64,000 bases of DNA from Burkholderia sp. WP9 (GCF_900104795.1 NZ_FNTG01000001.1:2542001-2606000); one strand, 5' to 3'. Shown: positions 45,343 through 54,331, numbered from the stretch's first letter. Translations and numbers: made by a program. Notes: generated by a model from the letters alone, not told the origin.

Positions 45343-46404
45343 TCACGCATCGCGATTCGCGACGCCGGCCGATTCGAAGCTCGCCATCTCGTTGACGAAC
45401 GCCACTGCCGCGCGCAGCAGCGGCACCGCGAGCGCCGCACCGGTGCCTTCACCGAGCCGCATATCGAGCGAGAGCAACGGTAGCGCGCCGAAATGATCGA
45501 GCATGCGACGATGCCCCGCTTCGTTCGACGCATGCGCGAACACGCAGTACTCGCGCACGCTCGGCGTGAGTGCGTCGGCGATCAGCAAGGCCGAGCCCGC
45601 GATGAAGCCGTCGACGAGAATCGTCATGCGTGCCTCGGCCGCCGCGAGATAGGCGCCCGCCATCATCGCGATCTCGAAGCCGCCGAAAGTGGCGAGCACG
45701 TCGAGCGGATCGCTGGACATCGGGTGATACGCAAGCGCCGAGGCCAGCACGTTGCGCTTCCTCGCGAGCCCCGCGTTGTCGAGACCCGTTCCACGGCCGA
45801 CGCATTCGTCGATCGGCACGCCGCACAAGCGGCTCATCAGACACGCAGCCGCCGACGTATTCGCAATGCCCATCTCGCCAAAGCCGATCACATTGGTGCC
45901 GAGCGCCGCGTGATGCCGCACGCGCGCCGCGCCCGCTTGCATGGCGGCGAGTGCCTGGTCGCGGGTCATGGCCCGTTCACGCGCGAAGTTGCGCGTGCCC
46001 GCCGCAATCGGAATGTCGACGAGTCCTTCCACCGAAGGCAGCGGCGTCGCGATACCCGCATTGACCACTTCGAGCTCGATGCCCGATACGCGGCTCAATG
46101 CATTGATCGCCGCGCCGCCCGCGAGGAAGTTGGCGACCATTTGCGCGGTCACCGCTTGCGGATACGGGCTCACGCCCTCGTCGGCCACGCCGTGGTCGCC
46201 GGCGAAAACGATCATCGCCGGACGTGTCACGGTGGGATGCGTGGTGCGCTGAATCAGGCCCATCTGACGCGCGAGCGTTTCGAGCCGGCCGAGACTGCCG
46301 GGCGGCTTGGTCTTGGTATCGATGATGTGCTGCAGCTCGGCACGCAGCGTTTGATCGAGCGGTTCGACTTCGGGCAGTCCGGGCAAGCGTGGCGATGAAG
46401 TCAT
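45343..46404 (-). CDS. cobT: Nicotinate-nucleotide-dimethylbenzimidazole phosphoribosyltransferase
   Basis: From MTSSPRLPGLPEVEPLDQ the protein is 353 residues with KTKPPGSLGRLETLARQMG, MIVFAGDHGVADEGVSPYPQAVTAQMV, VIGFGEMGIANTSAAACL, VGRGTGLDNAGLARK and the catalytic-base motif RLGEGTGAALA with Glu319. It makes alpha-ribazole phosphate from dimethylbenzimidazole. A TTG 12 codons upstream is in frame but the ATG at 46404 gives the usual start. It lies 36 bp after btuD. Confidence 0.97.
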   Translation of the reverse strand: MTSSPRLPGLPEVEPLDQTLRAELQHIIDTKTKPPGSLGRLETLARQMGLIQRTTHPTVTRPAMIVFAGDHGVADEGVSPYPQAVTAQMVANFLAGGAAINALSRVSGIELEVVNAGIATPLPSVEGLVDIPIAAGTRNFARERAMTRDQALAAMQAGAARVRHHAALGTNVIGFGEMGIANTSAAACLMSRLCGVPIDECVGRGTGLDNAGLARKRNVLASALAYHPMSSDPLDVLATFGGFEIAMMAGAYLAAAEARMTILVDGFIAGSALLIADALTPSVREYCVFAHASNEAGHRRMLDHFGALPLLSLDMRLGEGTGAALAVPLLRAAVAFVNEMASFESAGVANRDA

Positions 46405-46440
46405 AAGCGTGTCTGCAAAGAGTATGTTGGGATGAAGCAA

Positions 46441-47277
46441 TCAGCCTGCGGCTGTGTCATGACCGGCAGGTGATTCGTGACGGGCGCGCTGCGCAGGAAT
46501 CAGCGCCTCGTGTTCGCCGTCGCGAATCAGGATCAACGGGTAACCGAACGCCCGGCTTGCGAGCGTGGGCGTCAATACGTCGCGGACCGGTCCGGCATAA
46601 ACGCCGCCGGCGCCGTCGAGCAGCAGCGCATGCGTTGCGAAGCGGCGCGCGAGGTTCAGGTCGTGGCAGGAAAACATCACGGTACGCCGAGGCTCGCGCG
46701 TCCACGCGGCGAGCGCCTCGAGGCAGTCGATCTGATGATGCAGATCGAGATGCGACAACGGTTCGTCGAGCAGCAGCAACGGCGCGTCCTGGCACAGCAC
46801 CGCCGCGAGCGCCACGCGTTGACGCTCTCCGCCGGAGAGCGAGAGCACATCACGCGTGGCAAAGGCGGCGAGGCCCAGCAGGTCCAGCGCCGCATGCGCC
46901 GCTGCGCGATCGGCCTCGCGCTCCCAGCCCCAGCCGCTGAGATGCGGAAAGCGGTTCAGCATCACGATATCGAACACGCTCGCGCTGAATGCGTCCGGTG
47001 CGCTTTGCGGCATCAGCGCGCGGCGCTGCGCGAGCGCGAGCGGCGGCCAGTCGGCCACGCGCACGCCGTCGAGTTCGACATGGCCCGCCGACGGTTGCAA
47101 CAGACCCGCAAGGGTGGAGAGCAAGGTCGTCTTGCCCGCGCCGTTCGGTCCGGCCACGCACCAGATCTCGCCTTCGTAGAACGTGTGCGTGAAAGCGTCG
47201 AGCAAAGTGCGCGCGCCGGCACGCAAGGTCAGATGTTGCGCGCTGAGTGTGGCTTGAGATGCGTTGAAGGTTTGCAT
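46441..47277 (-). CDS. btuD: Cobalamin ABC transporter ATP-binding protein
   Basis: The 278-residue ATPase has Walker A GPNGAGKT (43-50), a Q-loop at MPQSAPDAFSASVFDIVMLNR, signature LSLSGGERQRVALA, Walker B PLLLLDEPLSHLD and the switch His in FSCHDLNLA. It is the BtuD/FecE type that drives cobalamin import. Its ATG shares one base with the btuC stop (TAATG), so the two are coupled. Confidence 0.94.
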   Translation of the reverse strand: MQTFNASQATLSAQHLTLRAGARTLLDAFTHTFYEGEIWCVAGPNGAGKTTLLSTLAGLLQPSAGHVELDGVRVADWPPLALAQRRALMPQSAPDAFSASVFDIVMLNRFPHLSGWGWEREADRAAAHAALDLLGLAAFATRDVLSLSGGERQRVALAAVLCQDAPLLLLDEPLSHLDLHHQIDCLEALAAWTREPRRTVMFSCHDLNLARRFATHALLLDGAGGVYAGPVRDVLTPTLASRAFGYPLILIRDGEHEALIPAQRARHESPAGHDTAAG

Positions 47278-48353
47278 TATCGGCGCCTATGCAACAGCAT
47301 CCACAGAAACACCGGCACGCCGATAATCGAGGTGATCACGCCAACCGGCAATTGCGCCGGCGCAATCACCGTGCGCGCGATCAGGTCCGCGCCCATCACC
47401 GCGACGCCGCCGCCGAGCGCCGCGGCCGGCAGCAGCATGCGCTGATCGTTGCCGAACGCGAGCCGCAGCATGTGCGGCACGACCAGTCCGACAAAGCCGA
47501 TGGTGCCCGCCGTCGTCACCGCCGCGGCCGCCGCCAGCGACGCCACCAGATATACGCGCAAACGCAAGGGCATGACCGCGACACCTAACGCCTGCGCGGC
47601 GGCGTCGCCACGCAGCAGCACGTTCAGACGCGGCGCGGCGGGCACGATCGCAACCAGCACGATGACGAGCGCGGCGAGCGCCGTCCACGGCATCGCGCCG
47701 CCGTTGAGGTCGCCCGTGAGCCAGAACAGCATGCCGCGCAAGCGGTTGTCGGGCGCGAGATTGAGCAGCAAGGTGATGAGCGCCCCCCAACCCGCGGCGA
47801 TCACCGCGCCGGTCAACAGCAAACGCGGCGATGTGTCCTGCGGCTCGCCGCGCCACAACTCGCGGCGCGCGAGGCCGAGCACCAGCAGGATCGACACGAA
47901 GGCGCCGGCGAAGGCGCTCGCGTCGACGATCCACCATGCGCAGCCGGCGATCATCGCGACGAGCGCGAAAGTCGCGGCGCCGCCCGACACACCCAACACA
48001 TAGGGTTCGGCGAGCGGATTGCGCAACAGCACCTGCAGCAGCGCGCCGGCCAATGCGAGCAACGCGCCGCAGGCAAAGCCGGCCACCGCGCGCGGTAAAC
48101 GCAGCGTGCGGACGATCTCCGCAGTCAGATCGGAGGCACCGCCAGACGGCGCATGCGAGGGCATCAGCGCCGCCAGCACGCGCATCGGCGCGAGCGAGAC
48201 GCTCCCCAACGCGAGCGACGCCATCAGCACCGCCAGCGCGATCACGGCAAGCGCGAGCCAGATCACGGCCGCGCGCTTCGCGCTCATCACGCGCAGCGTT
48301 GCGGGCATCGAACCCGAGTGGCGGCTAGTGGATCGGCTCATAGAGCGGCTCAT
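47277..48353 (-). CDS. btuC: Cobalamin ABC transporter permease
   Basis: The 358-residue FecCD-family permease has an unusual Ser/Arg-rich N-terminal stretch of about 26 residues with repeated MSRS, then about ten membrane helices. Motifs include LRLPRAVAGFACGALLALAGALLQVLLRNPLAEPYVLGVSGGA in consecutive pieces, GWGALITLLLNLAPDNRL and FVGLVVPHMLRLAFGNDQRMLLP. It forms the inner-membrane channel with BtuD. An internal Met at MSAKRAAVIW could be the real start, removing the odd N-terminus. It is 27 bp after btuB. Confidence 0.93.
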   Translation of the reverse strand: MSRSMSRSTSRHSGSMPATLRVMSAKRAAVIWLALAVIALAVLMASLALGSVSLAPMRVLAALMPSHAPSGGASDLTAEIVRTLRLPRAVAGFACGALLALAGALLQVLLRNPLAEPYVLGVSGGAATFALVAMIAGCAWWIVDASAFAGAFVSILLVLGLARRELWRGEPQDTSPRLLLTGAVIAAGWGALITLLLNLAPDNRLRGMLFWLTGDLNGGAMPWTALAALVIVLVAIVPAAPRLNVLLRGDAAAQALGVAVMPLRLRVYLVASLAAAAAVTTAGTIGFVGLVVPHMLRLAFGNDQRMLLPAAALGGGVAVMGADLIARTVIAPAQLPVGVITSIIGVPVFLWMLLHRRR

Positions 48354-48380
48354 CCGCGCAGTCTCAACAAGGCGTGCCCA

Positions 48381-50252
48381 CTACTGCTGCTGCCAACCAA
48401 CCGTGAGATACGCACCGCGCCGCGGCGAGTTATACGAGTAGGCCGTTTCATAGTCCTTGTTGAACAGATTCTGGATTTGCGCGGCCACGTACCATGCTTT
48501 CGTGATGTTGTAGCGCGCCGACAGATTCACCACGCCATAGCCGCCCAGCTTGCCGCTGCTGTCGTCGCGCGGGCCGCTCACGATCCATTCGCCGCCGACG
48601 CGCCACCCGGCGATACTCCGGTTCACCGTCAGCGAGCCGAAGCGCCGCGCGCGCCGCACGAGGTCGACGTCGTTGTCGAGGTCGACCGGGTTTTGCAGCG
48701 TCACCGAGGCGCGCACGTCCGTCTTGCCGACATGCCCGCTCCACGATCCTTCGAGTCCCTGCACCTTCGCATGGCCGACGTTCTCGGCCAGATAGATGCC
48801 GGGCGTTACCTGCTCGTAGTCAATCAGATTCGAATAGCGCGTCTGGAATGCGGTGAGACGCATCACACCGAGCGCATTCGATGCGTACTGCAGCGCGGCT
48901 TCGATCGAATGACTGCGCTCCGGCTGAATCGACGGATTGCCGCTGAGCGGATAGTACAGATCGTCGAAACTCGGCGCGCGAAACGAATCCGAGTAGCTTG
49001 CACTCACCTTCCAATGGCTGGTGATGTCGAAGCCATAGCCAAGATAGTAACTGTTCGCTCCGCCGAAATCGGAATACTGGTCGCGCCGCACGTTGGCCTG
49101 AATCTGGTTGCGCCCAAAGCGCCCCGTATAGCCGACAAAGCCCGAATCCACATGCCGGTTGGGCGCCGCGAACGTATCCGAGTCGAGGCTCTGGTCGAGA
49201 TGCTCGTAGCCGACCTGCAACTTCTGCTGCGCGGCCAGCGCGAAATCGTTCTGCCACGTGTACTGGCGATTGTCGGTATCGAAGCGGCCGTTATAGACGC
49301 CGTTGGTGTTCGACACGCTGCGGTCGTCGCCTTCGGAGACGATGAAGTGAGTCGTCCACCAGTCGGTCAGCTTGCCGTTCGCGAACACCGAGACCTGGCG
49401 CACTTTGCTATACAGGTTGTTCAGATCGGTCGGCAGTCCGTACGCGTTGTCGTAGCTGTTGTTGCCGTTCGACTGGAAGTAGCTCGCCCCGGCATCCCAT
49501 TTGTCGTTGAACTTGTGACGCAACGAGGCCGAGATGCTCTCGTTCAGATAGCCGTTCGCATTCGGATTGGCGCCGGGCGCCTCACGCGGATTGAGCGATG
49601 AAAAGCCGTCGTCCTTCGAGCGCGCGAGCGAAATGCTGAAGGTCGTCTTGCCGTCTTTATCCAATGCGCCGTTCACGCCCGCCTGCTGCGTCTGCGTGTG
49701 ATAGCTGCCGTAGCCGAGCGAAAAATTGAAACGCGGCGGATGGTCGCCGCCATCTTTCGTGAACACCTGCACCACGCCGCCGATCGCGCCGGAACCGTAC
49801 AACGCCGACACGTTGCCGTTCACCACCTCGACGTGATCGACCTGGTCGAGCGGAATCTGCGCGAGTTGCGCGGAACCCAGGCTCACCGAATCGACGCGCA
49901 CGCCGTCGATCAGCAGCAGCGATTGCGTCGAGGACGCACCGCGCAGGAAGAGGCTCGTCGTCGAACCGGGGCCACCTGTACGCGAGATTTGCGCGCCTGG
50001 CGCGAGTTGCAGCAGGCCGGGCAGATCGGTCGCGGTGGTGTCGGCGAGATCCTGCTGGTCGAACAGCGCGGTCTGCGGGATCGCATCGGCGAGTGCCTGC
50101 GGCCCGCGCTCGGCGGTCACCACGATCGGTGACAATACCGCGGGCGACGCATCAGCCGCCGACGCAGAAGACGAAGGTGCAGCTTGCGCGTGCGCGACGA
50201 TCGGCAGGCCCGCGAAGGCAAGCAGCGCCGCACGAGCGATGGGGGACAGCAT
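48381..50252 (-). CDS. btuB: TonB-dependent vitamin B12 receptor
   Basis: From MLSPIARAALLAFAGLPIVAHAQA the precursor is 623 residues. It has a signal peptide, a TonB box near SPIVVTAERG, a plug domain (LPGLLQLAPGAQISRTGG, SLFLRGASSTQSLLLIDGVRVDS, HVEVVNGNVSALYGSGAIGGVVQVFTK in consecutive pieces) and a 22-strand barrel ending GAYLTVGWQQQ. It imports corrinoids across the outer membrane. The frame is open upstream through the riboswitch, so the Met at 50252 must be the start. First gene of the six-gene btuBCD-cobTSC operon. Confidence 0.94.
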   Translation of the reverse strand: MLSPIARAALLAFAGLPIVAHAQAAPSSSASAADASPAVLSPIVVTAERGPQALADAIPQTALFDQQDLADTTATDLPGLLQLAPGAQISRTGGPGSTTSLFLRGASSTQSLLLIDGVRVDSVSLGSAQLAQIPLDQVDHVEVVNGNVSALYGSGAIGGVVQVFTKDGGDHPPRFNFSLGYGSYHTQTQQAGVNGALDKDGKTTFSISLARSKDDGFSSLNPREAPGANPNANGYLNESISASLRHKFNDKWDAGASYFQSNGNNSYDNAYGLPTDLNNLYSKVRQVSVFANGKLTDWWTTHFIVSEGDDRSVSNTNGVYNGRFDTDNRQYTWQNDFALAAQQKLQVGYEHLDQSLDSDTFAAPNRHVDSGFVGYTGRFGRNQIQANVRRDQYSDFGGANSYYLGYGFDITSHWKVSASYSDSFRAPSFDDLYYPLSGNPSIQPERSHSIEAALQYASNALGVMRLTAFQTRYSNLIDYEQVTPGIYLAENVGHAKVQGLEGSWSGHVGKTDVRASVTLQNPVDLDNDVDLVRRARRFGSLTVNRSIAGWRVGGEWIVSGPRDDSSGKLGGYGVVNLSARYNITKAWYVAAQIQNLFNKDYETAYSYNSPRRGAYLTVGWQQQ

Positions 50253-50280
50253 GGGGTGAAAGTCCTGTGGGTAGCGTGCG

Positions 50281-50302
50281 CGGCCTGCTTCCCCGCAGGC
50301 CG
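50281..50302 (-). promoter_or_regulatory. Possible riboswitch expression-platform hairpin
   Basis: CGGCCTGC and GCAGGCCG (8-bp perfect stem, 6-nt loop) lie between the riboswitch aptamer and the btuB ATG. No U-tract follows, so control of translation by masking or freeing the leader is more likely than termination. Confidence 0.4.
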
Positions 50303-50354
50303 ATGCGTAACGAGGCGCCCGCGTATTTAACATTTTCGCGCGTGACGTGCCTCT

Positions 50355-50586
50355 CCCTCTGGCCGGTATCCGGGCTGACGACATATCGATCCCGCCTTCC
50401 CACGCGTGACGCGCAGTGGCACACTCGCGAGTTGAACTTCCAACACGCGATCAGGATCGACTTGCATGACGAATGCGGTCGCTTACCGTTGCGGGGGCAG
50501 CGCAGGTTGGCGCGTTCTGGCGAACCGCGCCCCCTGCTTCCCGTTTAACTGCGCGCGCCGTTGAAAAGCGCACGCGGGCACCAGAG
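50355..50586 (-). promoter_or_regulatory. Cobalamin riboswitch upstream of btuB
   Basis: On the minus strand, in order, are TGGTGCCCGCG near the 5' end, AAACGGGAAGCAGG, GCTGCCCCCGCAACGGTAAGC (at 50481-50503, in pieces), GGGAAGGCGGG, and the B12-box form GTCAGCCCGGATACCGGCC (50361-50379). This is the standard order and spacing of the adenosylcobalamin-binding aptamer. It sits about 100 nt before btuB and should lower expression of the six-gene operon when cobalamin is abundant. Confidence 0.93.
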
Positions 50587-50807
50587 TGCGGCCAGTTTAG
50601 GAGCGGCCTCGGGGTCCGTCAAGAATGAGTGGGACCGCAGACTACCGTTCTGTTAAGTGCAGGCTATTGTCCGACGCGCGAGTACTTTTTCATCATATGG
50701 TCGATAAAAGCCTGCACAAAGCAATGTTGTTACGTCTCGAAACGAGACAATTGTCGGAACCTGCGACATTCCGCGCTAAAATGCGATGTCTTTAGAGGAC
50801 GCAGCAC

Positions 50808-51164
50808 ATGCTCACCGAACTCGAAACACTTTCACAGAATATCGGCAAGCTGATCGCGATCAGCCAACGCCACAATGAAGCGCGACTCGCGCTCGAAGAG
50901 CAGCTCGCCCAATCGCGCGCCGACGTCGAAGCCACGCGCACGGAACTTGCAATGCTGCGCGAGGAACGCAATGCGCTGCAGGCGGAACGCGACGCGCTGT
51001 CGGCAAAGATCGACGACGCCCAGGTGCGCCTGAATGCGATCCTCGAAAAGCTGCCGCGTGCCCGCGCAAACAGCGAGCCCGACAGCCAGCTCGATCTGCT
51101 CGAGCCCGCCCCGCACGAAGTCGAAGCGCAGAGCGACGAGACCCGCCACGGAGAAAATGCATGA
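50808..51164 (+). CDS. ZapB-like coiled-coil protein upstream of zapA
   Basis: The 118-residue protein starts MLTELETLSQNIGKLIAISQRHNEA and is a nearly continuous heptad coiled coil to about residue 85 (LEEQLAQSRADVEATRTELAMLREERNALQAERDAL in consecutive pieces), then an acidic tail. No signal or membrane segment. Small coiled-coil proteins next to zapA in other Proteobacteria are thought to act with the Z-ring. Its TGA overlaps the zapA ATG as ATGA. Function is inferred from position and shape. Confidence 0.75.
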   Translation: MLTELETLSQNIGKLIAISQRHNEARLALEEQLAQSRADVEATRTELAMLREERNALQAERDALSAKIDDAQVRLNAILEKLPRARANSEPDSQLDLLEPAPHEVEAQSDETRHGENA

Positions 51165-51475
51165 CCACCAAGCAGATCGAAGTATCGATTCTCGGCGTGC
51201 CCTATCGCCTCGCCTGCTCGCCGGAAACGGAAGGCGCGCTGCTTGAAGCGGTCGCACGCGTCGACGCCGAAATGTCGAAGATCCGTAACAACAGCAACGT
51301 GCGCGGCACGGATCGCATTGCTGTCATGGCTGCGCTGTCGCTGGCATCGGAACTGCTTAGGCTGCAATCGAGCGTGAGACACGGAGAAGCATTTCCCGCT
51401 GAGGAAATCCGGCGTACAATGCATCAAATGAACGAACAACTAGGTACTGTGATTCAGCAGTACAGCATGCAGTAA
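51161..51475 (+). CDS. zapA: Cell division protein ZapA
   Basis: The 104-residue product has KQIEVSILGVPYRLACSPETEGALLEAVARVDAEM, GTDRIAVMAALSLASELL and a C-terminal helix ending IQQYSMQ, matching ZapA. ZapA tetramers cross-link FtsZ filaments at midcell. It is translationally coupled to the coiled-coil gene and is followed by the 6S RNA gene, the order seen in many Proteobacteria. Confidence 0.93.
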   Translation: MTTKQIEVSILGVPYRLACSPETEGALLEAVARVDAEMSKIRNNSNVRGTDRIAVMAALSLASELLRLQSSVRHGEAFPAEEIRRTMHQMNEQLGTVIQQYSMQ

Positions 51476-51611
51476 GTAACGTGTGTTATCGTGCGGCCGG
51501 TCCTGAGATCGGCGGCGGATTCAAACGGAGTGTGTGAGGACAAGGCGTCCAAGATTCTGCAAACGTTTGAGTTCAATCGGTCGTTTTCGTGATTTAGCTT
51601 TATCGGTTTAG

Positions 51612-51790
51612 CTTCCCTGCCTGGTTCGCCAAGGTCATATATTCCTTGAACCAATGCCATGTGCACGGTTGCGGAAATTTGTAGCACGGGTGTGCGCGTC
51701 ACTCTGTCTGATGTACCCGAAGTGTTGCTAACTGCGACCAATTCTGAACCCCCGGTTCAGGATGCCGGCCTAGCGGCTAAGGCGGGGACC
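51612..51790 (+). ncRNA. ssrS: 6S RNA
   Basis: Directly downstream of zapA is a roughly 180-nt segment closed by TCCCTGCCT (51614-51622) pairing with AGGCGGGGA (51780-51788), with one G-U pair. A 3' internal hairpin CTGAACC-CCC-GGTTCAG (51744-51760) mirrors the E. coli 6S layout. A long unpaired-prone middle would be the promoter-mimicking bubble that captures sigma-70 RNA polymerase. Position after zapA matches the conserved synteny. A terminator follows at 51798. Exact ends are approximate. Confidence 0.82.
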
Positions 51791-51797
51791 TTATTTA

Positions 51798-51833
51798 GAA
51801 CGGCATCGGACTTCGGTTCGGTGCCGTTTTTCT
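51798..51833 (+). terminator. Intrinsic terminator after 6S RNA
   Basis: AACGGCATCG (51799-51808) pairs with CGGTGCCGTT (51819-51828) with one G-U, followed by a T-run. It ends the zapA-6S transcript. Confidence 0.8.
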
Positions 51834-51935
51834 TTGGGTGCCAGTTTTGCGCGCTGTTTTTGCGCGCTGCTTCTTGTACGCCGATTTCTTCCGCATCTTC
51901 AAACCCTTAACGTTCAACTACGTTCAATTCGATTC

Positions 51936-52394
51936 ATGCGCTACTGGCTAATGAAGTCCGAACCGGACGAGGCAAGCATCGATCATCTCGCCAACGCACC
52001 GCATCGCACGTTGCCGTGGACCGGCGTGCGCAACTATCAGGCGCGCAATTTCATGCGCGACCAGATGCAGGTCGGCGACGGCGTACTGTTCTATCACTCG
52101 AGCTGTCCCGAGCCCGGTATTGCGGGCATTGCGGAGGTATCGTCCACCGCGTATCCGGACCCCACGCAGTTCGACAAGAAGAGTCCGTACTACGACGCGA
52201 AGTCTTCGCAGGAATCGCCGCGCTGGGTGCTCGTCGACGTGGTGTTCAAGAAGAAGATCCCGCTGATTCCACTAGCCACGCTGCGCGAGCATGACGAACT
52301 CAAGGACATGCGCGTGCTCGCTAAAGGCAACCGCCTGTCGATCACGCCGGTGACCGAAGCCGAATGGCGCTTCATCACCAGGCGGCTCGCCTGA
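51936..52394 (+). CDS. EVE domain-containing protein
   Basis: From MRYWLMKSEPDEASIDHL the protein is 152 residues, the normal EVE (PUA-like) size. It shows RTLPWTGVRNYQARNFMRDQMQVGDGVLFYHSSC, GIAGIAEVSSTAYPDPTQFD, SPYYDAKSSQESPRWVLVDVVF and MRVLAKGNRLSITPVTEAEW. Similar domains bind modified DNA or RNA bases; the ligand here is unknown. In-frame upstream codons run into the 6S terminator region, so the ATG at 51936 is used. Confidence 0.92.
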   Translation: MRYWLMKSEPDEASIDHLANAPHRTLPWTGVRNYQARNFMRDQMQVGDGVLFYHSSCPEPGIAGIAEVSSTAYPDPTQFDKKSPYYDAKSSQESPRWVLVDVVFKKKIPLIPLATLREHDELKDMRVLAKGNRLSITPVTEAEWRFITRRLA

Positions 52395-52581
52395 GGTTGC
52401 GTGACAACTCGCGTGATAGTTGATGCGCGCCGCGTATTCACGCAGGCGCAAACGTTAAAGCAACGTCAAAGCGGGGAACCAAGCTCGGGTTACAACCGCC
52501 TAACGGACTCGCAAACGCCGTGCCACTGCGCGGCGCTTGCTCCGATCGTGCACAACCCCTGTTCAAGCAAGGAGTCCAATA

Positions 52582-53313
52582 ATGACGAAAAACACCGCAC
52601 GTGCACTCGCTTTCGCTCTCGTATGCGCCGCGCCTGCCGCGCTCGCCCTGACGCCGGCCATGGCCCGCGCGCAAGGCATGATGCAGTATCAGCCGGCAGG
52701 TGTGCTGTCGCTGAACGCGCAGGCCAGCGCAGAAGTACCGCAAGACGTTGTCGATATCACGCTGTTCTACGAGCAGGAAGCGAGCGATCCGTCGGCGCTC
52801 ACGTCAACGCTGAATCAGCGCGCCGATTCGGCGCTGCAAAAGGCCAAGGGTGTGAGCGGCGTGACCGCCCGCACGGGCTCGTTCTCGATCTATCCGACAA
52901 CGGATCGTGACGGGCGCATTTCCGCGTGGCGCGGCCGCACGGAGATCGTGCTCGAATCGCACGACTTCGCCGCGGCGTCGAAGCTCGCGGGTCAAATGGC
53001 GTCGATCATGCAGGTCGGCAACGTGCAATTCTCGCTCTCGCCTGAAGCACAACGCGCGGCCGAGCAGAAGCTCACCGGCGAGGCGATCAAGTCGTTCCGC
53101 GAGCAGGCCGCATCGTCCGCGCAGGCGTTCGGCTATAGCGGCTATTCGATTCGCGAGGTCAACGTCGGCCACAACGGCGTGATGCCGCGTCCCATGATGA
53201 TGATGAGCGCGCGCGCCATGGGTGCCGACGCGAAGGCTTCGGCGCCGGTGCCGATTGAAGGCGGCACGTCGACCGTGACGGTGAATGTGTCGGGTTCGGT
53301 GCAGATGAAGTAA
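52582..53313 (+). CDS. SIMPL (DUF541) domain periplasmic protein
   Basis: The 243-residue precursor starts after AAGGAGTCC with MTKNTARALAFALVCAAPAALA and a signal peptide ending near MARA. The mature part has the SIMPL pattern GVLSLNAQASAEVPQDVVDITLFYEQEA, NQRADSALQKAKGV, TARTGSFSIYPTTDRDGRISAWRGRTEIVLES and a C-terminal STVTVNVSGSVQMK. Family members (BP26/OMP28, YggE) sit in the periplasm or outer membrane and some aid oxidative-stress defence. A 187-bp gap separates it from the EVE gene. Confidence 0.9.
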   Translation: MTKNTARALAFALVCAAPAALALTPAMARAQGMMQYQPAGVLSLNAQASAEVPQDVVDITLFYEQEASDPSALTSTLNQRADSALQKAKGVSGVTARTGSFSIYPTTDRDGRISAWRGRTEIVLESHDFAAASKLAGQMASIMQVGNVQFSLSPEAQRAAEQKLTGEAIKSFREQAASSAQAFGYSGYSIREVNVGHNGVMPRPMMMMSARAMGADAKASAPVPIEGGTSTVTVNVSGSVQMK

Positions 53314-53356
53314 CGCCGCTCACTCACGCTAGAAGGGCTGCTTCGCGGCAGCCAAA

Positions 53357-53387
53357 GAAAAAGCCACGGCACGCCGTGGCTTTTTTC
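53357..53387. terminator. Terminator between SIMPL gene and lgt
   Basis: AAAAAGCCACGG pairs with CCGTGGCTTTTT around a 4-nt loop, with A and T runs on both sides, serving the convergent SIMPL and lgt transcripts. Confidence 0.85.
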
Positions 53388-53425
53388 ATTTAGTCGCTCG
53401 CTACGATAAACCGTAGCCGATCAGA

Positions 53426-54331
53426 TCAGCTCGCGCTGACCGCTTGCGCCGGTTCACGGCGCGCGCGTCGATAAGACCACACCAGCACGCCGATACCGAC
53501 GAGGATCATCGGCAGCGACAACCATTGGCCCATGGAAAGCCCCATGGCCAGCAGACCGAGGAAGTCGTCCGGCTCACGCGCGAATTCGACCGTGAAGCGC
53601 GCGAGGCCGTAGCCGATCAGAAACACGGCGGAAATCGCGCCCATCGGCTTCGGTTTGCGGGAGAAGAAGAACAGCACGAAGAACAGCGCAACACCTTCCA
53701 GCGCGATCTCATACAGTTCCGACGGATGGCGCGGCAGCATGTGATATTGCGCGAACACTTCGTTCAGATGCCATTGCGCGGCCAGTTGCGGATGCGCGGT
53801 GAGCCACGCGGCGTCGTCGGGCGCGGCGCCCGGAAACAGCATCGCCCACGGCGCGCTCGGATCGGTTACGCGTCCCCACAACTCGCCGTTGATGAAGTTG
53901 CCGAGACGCCCCGCGGCGAGGCCGGTGGGCACCATCGGCGCGACGAAGTCGGTGACCTGCAGCCACGAGCGCTTGCGCTGATACGCGAACAGCACCATGG
54001 CGAGCGTCACGCCGAGAAAGCCGCCGTGAAACGACATGCCGCCTTCCCACACCTTGAAGATGTCGAGCGGATGCGCGAAATAAAAGCTCGCCTTGTAGAA
54101 CAGCACGTAGCCGAGCCGGCCGCCGAGGATCGTGCCGAGCACGCCGTAAAACAGCATGTCGTCGATATCTTTGGCGGTCCAGCCTTGCGCGGCGACATAC
54201 GGCAAACGCAGCCGCAGCCGGCCGACGACGATCGCCGCGATAAACGCGACGAGGTACATCAGTCCATACCAGCGCACGGCGAGCGGCCCCAGATGAATGG
54301 CAATGGGGTCGAAATTCGGGTGAATGAGCAT
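53426..54331 (-). CDS. lgt: Prolipoprotein diacylglyceryl transferase
   Basis: The 301-residue inner-membrane protein has seven hydrophobic segments and Lgt motifs: [65 protein letters not shown] (with the conserved His), [18 protein letters not shown] (the Lgt signature with the catalytic Arg), [13 protein letters not shown] and [15 protein letters not shown]. It transfers diacylglycerol from phosphatidylglycerol to the lipobox cysteine of prelipoproteins, including several seen in this window. Confidence 0.97.
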   Translation of the reverse strand: MLIHPNFDPIAIHLGPLAVRWYGLMYLVAFIAAIVVGRLRLRLPYVAAQGWTAKDIDDMLFYGVLGTILGGRLGYVLFYKASFYFAHPLDIFKVWEGGMSFHGGFLGVTLAMVLFAYQRKRSWLQVTDFVAPMVPTGLAAGRLGNFINGELWGRVTDPSAPWAMLFPGAAPDDAAWLTAHPQLAAQWHLNEVFAQYHMLPRHPSELYEIALEGVALFFVLFFFSRKPKPMGAISAVFLIGYGLARFTVEFAREPDDFLGLLAMGLSMGQWLSLPMILVGIGVLVWSYRRARREPAQAVSAS

